NCBI GenBank assembly: GCA_036426205.1 | Contig: CM071570.1 | Location: 145,973,339-146,037,338, forward strand | Direction of reading: 5' to 3' | DNA from: Ascaphus truei | Taxonomy: Eukaryota > Chordata > Amphibia > Anura > Ascaphidae | Length of the DNA stretch: 64,000 nucleotides | Part shown: positions 55,711 through 64,000 of the stretch, piece after piece | How the letters are laid out: each line of letters begins with the position of its first letter | How positions within the stretch are numbered: position 1 is the stretch's first letter | Notes under the pieces: model-generated | The model's input: only the letters and a program-made list of their open reading frames with translations | Databases searched by the model: none | Told to the model about the DNA's origin: nothing | Made by a program: the position numbers and the translations under genes

Positions 55711-57614
55711 ACAGTAGTAGATGGGTGAGAGAAAGAACCCAATTTAGCACTCAGGTTCACTCTCTGAAGATAAGTGAATGGTTTAAAACATAATCTTTAT
55801 TAATAACAGTATATATTAAAAAATGGTTGATAGAACGACGTACTGAAGGTAGGTAGATCCTGATTAAAATAGCCGTATTGGCTCCGGATCAGACTCATAA
55901 GTGTACCAGAGGGTTTTAATAAACTGCTGGTAACATATTAGCACAGAATTCCTGATGTGGACCTGTGTAGTGAGTGAATACTCCAGGTGTGTCCGGGTAT
56001 GTACTGAGACTATAAGTCACAACGCTGGTATCTATATCCTGGTAGGTAATAGTAAATGTGGCTTATAGCAACTAACATACATAAAGAGCAAATACATTTT
56101 GTATATCAGTTGTAATATATTCAATCAGTTTAGCTCCCCTGTGTAGGTCTGTATACCCATATCAGTGTCATGATGACCTTAGGTAACCCACTGAGTGTAA
56201 TGTCCAGGGGTGTTTTGACCTATAGTAGCCTGCGTTATGCTAGTCAGAGGTAGGTATCCTGACTATACAACCTGGGGGGGTCGATGAGGTCCCAGTGAGG
56301 GAGACACTAATAATGGGAGACAGACTTATACCATAAGTTTATATCAGAGGGCTAGATACTGGCAGAAACTGAATGATAAACCTCATTGATGCTGTGCAGA
56401 GTGACAAACACAGCAAGGCAGCTACAGTATTGCTGCAAGTGAGGTTCCTCAGGACATATTCATATCGGAGCACTGTCCCTGTATACACTGCTAAACGAGG
56501 CTACGAGTGACCATCGGGGCACTTATATCCTATGTATAACTGCATCAACAGACTGCCGCATCAACTCGCGGTGTTAGTAAATCATGCGGAGGCAGTGACT
56601 GATCTGCGCGTGCACGTGTATGGAAGGAGCCGACGCGCGCGTTTCGCTAGAGGCTTTCTCAAGAGGCGAATGGTCAAGTACACTTGAGAAAGCCTCTAGC
56701 GAAACGCGCGTCGTCGCTCCTTCCTACACGTGCACGCGCAGATCAGTCACGCCTCCGCATGATTTACTAACACCGCGAGTTGATGCGGCAGTCTGTTTGA
56801 TGCGTTATACATAGGATATAAGTGCCCCGATGGTCCTCGATAGCCTCGTTTAGCAGTGTATACAGGGACAGTGCTCCATATGAATATGTCCTGAGGAACC
56901 TCACTTGCAGCAAACTGTAGCTGCCTGCTGTGTTTGTCACTCTCGCACACATCAAGGAGGTTTATCATTCAGTTTCTCGTATCTAGCCTCTGATATAAAC
57001 TTATGGTATAAGTCTGTCTCCCATTATTAGTGTCTCCCTCACTGGGACCTCATCGACCCCCCCAGGTTGTATAGTCAGGATACCTACCTCTGACTAGCAT
57101 AACGCAGGCTACTATAGGTCAAAACCCCTGGACATACACTCAGTGGGTTACCTAAGGTCATCATGACACTGATATGGGTATACAGACCTACACAGGGAGC
57201 TAAACTGATTGAATATATTACAACTGATATACAAATTATTTGCTCTTTATGTATGTTAGTTGCTATAAGCCACTTACTATTACCTACCAGATATAGATAC
57301 CAGCGTTGTGACTTATAGTCTCAGTACATACCCGGACACACCTGGAGTATTCACTCACTACACAGGTCCACATCAGAGAATTCTGTGCTAATATGTTACC
57401 AAGCATTTATTAAAAACCTCTGGTACACTTATGAGCTGATCCGGAGCCAATACGGCTATTTTAATCAGGATCTACCTACCTTCAGTACGTCGTTCTATCA
57501 ACCATTTTTTAATATATACTGGTTATTATAAAGATTATGTTTTAAACCATTCACTTATCTCAGAGAGTGAACCTGAGTGCTAAATTGGTTCTTTCTCTCA
57601 CCCTCTACTACTGT
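55711..57614. repeat. Giant inverted repeat: two head-to-head copies of a hammerhead-bearing repeat
   Basis: Arms 55711-56663 (953 bp) and 56683-57614 (932 bp) are reverse complements over their whole length with scattered substitutions and small indels, separated by only 19 bases (56664-56682). Examples: ACAGTAGTAG...ACCC at the left end against the inverse at the right end, and CTAGAGGCTTTCTCAAG against CTTGAGAAAGCCTCTAG at the hinge. The arm tail (CCTGAGTGC...GGTTCTTTCTCTC) resembles the 3' end of the repeat at 33470-34395. No ORF of note. Confidence 0.92.
56683..56711 (+). ncRNA. Degenerate hammerhead-like motif at palindrome hinge (mirrored at 56635-56663 on minus)
   Basis: CTTGAGAAA, short GC/GC stem with CUCUA, then GAAACGCGCGUC. 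The GAAACGCGCGUC end is identical to that of the motif at 33584. The CUGANGA box is altered and stem II is very short. Confidence 0.4.
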
Positions 57615-59295
57615 ATACAACCACAAAGCACCGTTCACAATACCATTCATTCATTTGTGGCTGCAGCAGGGGCTCCCCTATTATCCCCAACAAAGAAATC
57701 ACAGTAAGAATGGAAAATCAACAGCGATAAACATGCGTGTGATTGACAGCCTTCACAGAGATTAACGAGTGAATGCCGCGTTGAATACAGCAGATTTAAC
57801 AAAAACGGTGGTAAGAAATGTTCGGATAACCATAACTACTTCAGATTTGGAAATTACACATACCTCCAGACAACCGGGACCGCTATGGGCACTCGGATGG
57901 AGCCCGTTGGCCATCTGTTCTGACCGCAAAACTGGAAAAGATTTTTCTTTCTACTGTCACTTGAAATCCCCTTACAACCTTCGGTAGCTAGAGTTTGACA
58001 GGTGACCCAAATCCTGCCTGTAATTTGGACCCTCTGGCCTGACAGGAAACCACTAATACAGTTCCATACGAGAAAACTCACATACGTTCCACCCTACTAT
58101 CAAACCTCAACCCCCATAGAAGCCCGGACGAAGTAACTTTCCTAGACACCACCATACTAGAAAGAACAACCTACTAGACAGACCTTCTGTATACCAAACC
58201 CATATACTACAGACAGAGCCAGCTACTTGGAGGATAACAGCTTCACCCCCCCCACACACTAAGCATGCAATACAGTCAGCATCATGTGGATACGAATCGG
58301 ATCTGCTCCGACACAGCAGACAGAGGCAGCGGATTACAGCCTTGAAATCAGATTAATTAAACGTGGATCCAACCACACAATTATTGTATGACAGCAAACC
58401 AACCAAAGCCAAACAGAACACCAAGAAGCGATCTCCTTGTAACTACCAGAACGGGAGAAAGACAAGAGGACAGGGTACCTAGAAGCCCCACGCAACGATT
58501 GTAGGGAAACTACATTCATTCTCCAGGAAGATAAAATTACAACAGGTCTTCTGAAAACACCTTATATCATACAGACACCTCATAAATCTCAAGAAAAATG
58601 ATGGCGAGGAGTAAAGTAATTCAACAGTACAACTCGAATGTGGGACAAGACCATGCCAGGAGCAACGCAAGAGGCAAAAACCTGAACAATGACTCCACAC
58701 AGTGGGCACAACAATACAAACACAGGACATTGGAGTCTACAAAATCAAAGGAAGGTTCCACTGTTCCTCCATCAATGTGTGTACCTTAACATGTGCATGA
58801 AATATGCCCAGGGGCATCTACTACAATAAATTGGATGGGACAGGGGCTTAACAAGAAAATGAATCTGCATCACCACAGACATTCATAGCGGAACAAGCAG
58901 ACATTCCTTTTCGGCGAACTCTCTCCGACTCTGGCATAAGACAAGCAAAACGTCGTGAAGGTGGCCATCTCAAAGGTAATCTTAGAACACTGAAAAGCGC
59001 GGTTGCATGAATACAAATTTAGAAACTGTTCGGGACACTCACCAGTGCCTAAAAACCGAGACCGCAGCTTATGGCACATAACGGAGGCAAGAGAACTCTC
59101 CTCCCATGAGTGCTAAATCCATGTCAATAAATACTGCCCTATATGAATGCACACAACCTGGTCTCTTACACTACCAATGTACAGTACAATGTACAATCCA
59201 TCCTATATACCATTAGGGAGCATAGTAGTCCACACACAGACAGAATGCAACACCCTCTTTTATCATTTCAACACCTAACCCACACATTGTCTCTC

Positions 59296-59350
59296 TCTGT
59301 GTGTGTGGTGGTGTGTGTGTGGTTGTGTCTCCCTGTGTGTGTGTGGTTGT

Positions 59351-59402
<52 letters not shown>

Positions 59403-59412
59403 ATGAGTGTGT

Positions 59413-59447
<35 letters not shown>

Positions 59448-60055
59448 TCTCTGTGTGTGTCTCTCTCTCTGTGTGTGTGTGTGTGTGTGTGTGTGGTCTC
59501 TCGTGTGTGTGTGTGTCTCTCTCTCGCTCTGTGTGTGTGTGTGTCTCTCTCTCTGTGTGTCTGTGTTTGTGTGTGTGTGTGTGTCTCTCTCTCTGTCTCT
59601 CTGTGTGTGTGTGTGTGTGTCTCTCTCTCTCTCTGTGTGTGTCTCTCTCTCTCGTGTGTGTGTGTGTGTCTGTGTTTGTGTGTCCCTCTCTCTCTCTCTC
59701 TCTCGCTCTGTGTGTGTTTGATTGTGTGTCTCTCTGTGTGTGGTGCCCTCTCTCGCTCCTGTGTGTGTTTGATTGTGTGTCTCTCTGTGTGTGTGTCTCT
59801 GTGTGTGTGTGTGTCTCTCTCTCTCTGTGTGTGTGTGTGTGTCTCTGTGTGTGTGTGTGTGTGTGTCTCTGTGTGTGTGTATGTGTGTGTCTCTCTCTGT
59901 GTGTGTGTCTCTCTCTCTCTGTGTGTGTTTGTGTCTCTCTGTGTGTGTGTCTGTGTGTCTCTCTCCCTCTACCTCCCTCTCCCCCTCTACCTCCCCCTCT
60001 ACCTCCCCCTCTACCTCCCCCTCTACCTCCCCCTCTACCTCCCCCTCTACCTCCG
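59296..60055. repeat. Compound GT/TC microsatellite and CCCCCTCTACCTC minisatellite
   Basis: About 660 bp of alternating GTGTGT and CTCTCT blocks, then about seven 12-base units CCCCCTCTACCT (59964-60052). Frames of up to 280 codons in all phases on both strands are translations of this repeat. Confidence 0.97.
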
Positions 60056-60151
60056 GTCATAAATCGCATATTGCACAAGGGAAGGGATAGCCTTCACTCA
60101 CAGATGCTTTGTTTCAAGAAAGGTTTTTGGCTGAATCAATTGTAACATCAC

Positions 60152-60176
60152 CTGAAGAGATCATTGTATCTCGAAA
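60152..60176 (+). ncRNA. Hammerhead-like core in Penelope copy B end
   Basis: CTGAAGA overlaps stem II GAGAU/AUCUC (loop CAUUGU), then GAAAGCUC. A 3-base deletion relative to copy A brings CUGAAGA and the stem together. Confidence 0.5.
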
Positions 60177-60846
60177 GCTCGCACAAATAAAAGCATTTTG
60201 TTAGCCACAGAATGGTATCGACTATCTGTTTTTGACTATATACACATACACAAAAAAATTTAAATGGTTTTATTGTTTGTCCACTCTTTAATCATTTTGA
60301 CCTCACAATAAATATTTAAAATCAGTACAGTGCTAAATCTATTTTTGAGTGCCCCTATTTTGCGTTTCCACAACAACTGTCTTTTGGATGCTGTAATTTC
60401 TTTTGTTTTGATACATCACACAGAACATCGGCGTAATGGACACAGCACACGAGGGTGGCTGGTTGGTGGTGGGATTTGTGCTACATACACACGTGTGAAA
60501 CTTAGACCCTAAATGTGATCATGATTCAGAAACTTCAGACAACTCAAAGATGTATTGAAATATGTATGTTGGGCGAGATGGGAAGACAAATGAATGGGTT
60601 TAAAAGCAAAATTATTCTGTGACATCACAACAATGATAAAGAAATTAAAATGGCAGTCGGCTAGTCATATTGCAAGAAAAAATAACTGGCGTTTGATGAA
60701 GATGATACTGGACTGATGTACAAGGGGAATTTAAAAAAAAATCAAGATAACAAAAAGTAGGTATTTGCAACCACAACACCAAGATCATTATTGAGGAGGC
60801 CATCAATCAGCAGTGGACTGACAAGGGTTCAAGACAAGATAAGAGA

Positions 60847-60936
60847 AGATATATATATACTATCTATCTATATATTTTATATATATATATATATTATATA
60901 TATATTATATCATATATATTATATATATCATAACAT
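60847..60936. repeat. TA-rich microsatellite
   Basis: Interrupted (TA)n with CTATCTATC, directly before Penelope fragment C. Confidence 0.9.
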
Positions 60937-60937
60937 A

Positions 60938-61117
60938 TAGGGGGCTGCTACTACATAGGTTAGACAGACGGGGCTAAACAAGAAATGACCGGCATCGCCA
61001 CAGCATCAACCGGAACAGAGACAGTCCTGTTGGCGAACATTTCTCTCGACTCGGCCATAAGATAACGATCTGACATTTCGTTAGCCACAGAACGGTATCA
61101 TTTATTTATGTTTTTGA
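60938..61117 (+). mobile_element. Penelope-like fragment (copy C)
   Basis: GGGGGCTGCTACTACATAGG (GIY-YIG start, YYIG), AACATTTCTCTCGACTCGGC, then an internal deletion to the terminal CATTTCGTTAGCCACAGAAC. Only about 180 bp, between two TA tracts. Confidence 0.85.
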
Positions 61118-61120
61118 TTA

Positions 61121-61215
61121 GTATATATATAATATATATATATATATATACACACACACATATATATATATATATATACACACATATATATATATACACA
61201 CACATACATATATAT

Positions 61216-61248
<33 letters not shown>

Positions 61249-61263
61249 CATATACACACAATA
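61121..61263. repeat. TA/CA compound microsatellite
   Basis: Alternating TATATA and ACACACA blocks. Frames here are tyrosine/isoleucine repeats, not genes. Confidence 0.95.
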
Positions 61264-62097
61264 TTTGTATGTATGAAATATATAGCAAGATAGAAATAAA
61301 GCTTGCCATTTACACTAAATCTCAAAACCTTGGGTTAGCCATTTTGCTTTGTGTATTGTCTAGGAAAGATAGCTTTTATCACTACCATTTTTACTGCCAG
61401 CAGTTCAAATCCTACTACTATATTCTTTTTATTACGTTTTAAGGGAGGGTAATACAAACAAACTACAGAATGATATGCTAAATCAATATACTTAAATCTT
61501 ACTATAGAGCCTATTGAGAAATCGGATTATTCACAAAATCACCCGGGAAATACGATTATGCATCACATGCTAAACCCACCAAATTGAAGTTTAAAACATT
61601 TAGATGAATTAGCATTTTCAAAGGATCTATTGACAGTTTATTAGATTAGCTGCTTCCAACTCACGGGCTGTTTTCTACACAGCATAACATTCATCTGTGC
61701 TTTTTTTCTAAAACTACTTTACTCCAAGAGGGGTGTGAAAAATTTCTGATTCAGCAGTAATCAAAACAGTCAAACGTTTACATGCTGCATAGTATGGCAA
61801 TACACACCATCTCCATATACTGCATCTAACACCACTTCCCACAGTTACTTTACATTTGTAAGAATGATTTAGAAACATCTTCAACATTTGTCAACATTGT
61901 GGACATCAAAAAGCATGTTAATTTTCATTTTGATCAAATAATTTGAAGGGCAATTTGCAAAACAAGATATTTTTTAGTCAAGTAAATGGAAATGAATCCT
62001 CAATAGAACAGAAGTTAACAAAACTGTGTGGCTTAGGCTAATGAGGACTTGCGCCTATATTACTCCTGAGGTGAATAACAAAGCAAAGGTGATATAT
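61264..62097. other. Unassigned AT-rich DNA
   Basis: No gene or repeat terminus recognised. Confidence 0.4.
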
Positions 62098-63263
62098 GAA
62101 TATCTTTATTTATATAGTGCCAGTAATGTACATAGCGCTTCCCAGCAGTACTACACGTGACATAATATAAATAACAAATAATACAAATAACACACTGGAA
62201 ATAAGAGCTTCAGGCATAAAAGTGACATTGAGGAAAAGGAGTCATTGCCCCGAAGAGCTTACAACCTAATTGGTAAGTAGTAAGAACGTACAGACAGTAG
62301 GAAGGTGTTCTGGTAAGTGCGAGTGAGTTCTGATAAGAGCAGGGGGCCAGGGTCAATGTATTAAGTGTATAGTATCAGCCACGGAGATACCCATATGCTT
62401 CGTTAAAGAGGTGGGTTTTAAGATAGGTCTTAAAGGTGGAGAGAGAGGATGCTTATCGGATATGGAGGGGAAGGGCATTAAAGAGGTTGAGCAGTGAGTA
62501 AGGAAGGTTTAATGCAGGAGAGGGCTTTAGACAAAATAAGGGTAGGGAGAAGACATCCTTGAGCAGAACGCAAGAGTCGGGAGGATGTATAGCAAGAAAT
62601 TAGGGCAGAGATGTACGGAGGGACAGAAGACTGTAAAGCCTTAAAAGGGAGGAGAATTGATTGTGTGATACAGGATTTGATAAGAAGCCAGGAGAGGGAT
62701 TTCAGCAGGAGAGACGCCAAGACAGATTTAGGAAAGAGTAAAGTGATTCTGGCAGCAGTGTTTAGGATAGATTGTAGGGGAGACAGATGAGAGGCAGGAA
62801 GGCCGGACACAAGGAGGTTACAGTAGTCGAGACAGGAGAGAATGAGGGCCTGTGTCTGTGTTACGGATACCAAGACTATTGAGAATGTGAAGGAGAAGTG
62901 GGTGGTCCACAGCATCAAAGGCTGCAGAGAGGTTGAGTAATATGATCAAAGTGTAATGACCTTTGTCTTTTGCAGCATGGAGGTCATTAGTTATTTTGGT
63001 AAAGGCTCTTTCAGTGGAGTGAGCAGTGCGGAAGCCAGATTGTAGGGGATCTATGAGAGAGTAGGTGGTGAGACAGATTCCCTCATGGCGATTATAAAAA
63101 ATTTGCCCTAATTCTGGAGCTACACCTGTGGGAGGCATTTAACTCACTTATGAATGAAGTGTGGGAACCAGATTGTAAAGGATCTAGGAGAGAAAAGGAG
63201 GTGAGAAAATGGATGAAGCGAGAGAATACATGGCGTTCAAGGAGTTTATAGGCAAAAGGCAGG

Positions 63264-63308
<45 letters not shown>

Positions 63309-63803
63309 GTTTTTTAAAGACAGGTAGGGTCAAGCTTGCTGTTTGAGTATTTGTATAACTGTTGCATGTTTTGAAGGAGAGAACGGTGCCAGAGTAGAGG
63401 GAGGAGATAAAAATATGTGCGAGTGTAGGGATTATAGTAGGAGCAAGATGTTTTAGGAGATGGGAGGGAATGGGGTCAAGAGGGAAAGTGGTAGAGGGAG
63501 AAGAGGAGATCAGTAGTGATACATCCTCCTCCGTGACAGTGGAAAAAGAGTCTAGGAAGGCAGGGGGAGAGTTAGGATGGGAGGAGGATACAGAGGGGAT
63601 GTCTTGACGTATGGATTCCATCTTTTTCTTGACATGATCAGCAAAGTCCTGAGGTGGAATTGAGGAAAAAAAAGGTAGCAGAGGCTGGTCTGAGTAGGAA
63701 GTTAAAGACAGAGAAGAGTCGGCATGGGTTAGACTTGTGCGTGTTGATTGGTGACGAAAAGTATGTTTGTTTAGCCTGGGAGAGGGCAGAGTTGAAACAG
63801 GAT
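62098..63803 (-). mobile_element. L2-type LINE, longest copy
   Basis: Minus strand from 63803: NSALSQAKQTYFSS, NPCRLFSVFNFLLRP, DFADHVKKKMESIRQDI (linker to RT), STTFPLDPIPSHLLKHLAPT (first RT block), [60 protein letters not shown], then [19 protein letters not shown] and the 3' end with TATATAAATAAAGAT near 62098. 5'-truncated at about 63803. Several frameshifts, and a (TA)n tract interrupts the RT at 63270-63305. Confidence 0.92.
63270..63305. repeat. (TA)n microsatellite inside L2 RT
   Basis: 36 bp of TA replacing the coding sequence between the SLYSGT block and the next RT block. Confidence 0.9.
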
Positions 63804-64000
63804 AAAATCAATTTTAATTATTAATGCAATGCTCTAAGAGAGGCGAGCGGAATATAAAAACCAAAAAGTTGCATAGCAAAGAAATGAATATCTGCTAATG
63901 GGTTGTACACTTTTTTATTTCACCATTAGAGCCAAGTATACAGTACACGTCATGTAACACCAATACCATAGAGCATCTTACAGCATTGCAATCATGGCCA
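63804..64000. other. Unassigned DNA at the right edge
   Basis: Nothing recognised. Confidence 0.4.

Larger units (their letters stand above)
57830..60240 (+). mobile_element. Penelope-like element (copy B), with expanded microsatellite
   Basis: Plus-strand decayed coding sequence: AMGTRMEP (RT, 57885), SPDEVTFLDTTI (58126), then MPRGIYYNK (GIY-YIG start, 58806), NESASPQ, GNLRTLKS (58976) and a non-coding 3' part. The element ends with CTGAAGAGATC...TCTCGAAAGCTCGCACAAA and GCCACAGAATGGTATCGACTAT, the same terminal sequence as copy A. The catalytic part of RT is missing and stops are frequent. Confidence 0.85.

Noticed and set aside
59964..60052. CRISPR-like 12-base units
   Set aside because: Tandem minisatellite without spacers.
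59275..60145. Overlapping frames of 250-280 codons on both strands
   Set aside because: Pure translations of GT/TC microsatellite and a 12-base minisatellite. No complexity.

Overview
This is vertebrate nuclear DNA, and an amphibian (probably a frog) is the best guess. The window holds a few short, spliced exons of one conserved gene in a very large amount of transposon sequence. There are no operons, ribosome binding sites or compact genes. The repeat mix points to an amphibian: Penelope-like retroelements with GIY-YIG endonuclease, a Tx1/L1-type LINE, L2-type LINEs, hAT, Tc1/pogo and Harbinger-type DNA transposons, long GT/GA/TA microsatellites and many hammerhead-ribozyme-like cores. The species call is inference.

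Host gene. Four coding exons on the minus strand (20030-19934, 10463-10256, 8545-8407, 5815-5690) join in frame and encode part of ASCC3, the Ski2-like helicase of the activating signal cointegrator complex. They cover the stretch before the first helicase cassette. The 5' exons should lie above 20030, perhaps beyond the window, and the helicase exons lie below position 1. At least positions 1-19933 are therefore ASCC3 exons or introns, and much of the rest is probably intron too.

Layout. 1-5350: a Penelope RT fragment, a 1.7-kb Tigger-like element with long polypyrimidine/polypurine minisatellites, and two L2 fragments. 5690-10463: three ASCC3 exons with a Harbinger-like MITE and an inverted repeat. 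11500-19410: a hAT-rich block with target sites of the NTCTAGAN type, and a composite hAT that carries the same minisatellite module as the Tigger-like element. 19934-20030: an ASCC3 exon. 20634-36000: a palindromic hAT MITE, a solo LTR, two L2 pieces, a short Tigger-like MITE and hammerhead-bearing repeats. 36400-42600: a decayed Tx1/L1 LINE. 43480-47120: a possible hAT fragment, a Penelope copy flanked by inverted hammerhead-like terminal repeats, and a second pogo-like element. 51871-53057: a broken Tc1/mariner transposase interrupted by three GT-AG introns. 55711-57614: a 1.9-kb palindrome whose hinge carries hammerhead-like motifs. 57830-61117: two more Penelope pieces with an approximately 0.75-kb microsatellite. 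62098-63803: the longest L2 copy.

The most interesting signal is the recurring hammerhead-type core (CUGANGA, stem II, GAAA). It sits in at least nine places, at Penelope ends, at the 5' side of otherwise anonymous roughly 0.9-kb repeats, and at the hinges of two large inverted repeats. All assignments were made by reading the sequence; no alignment or database search was run.
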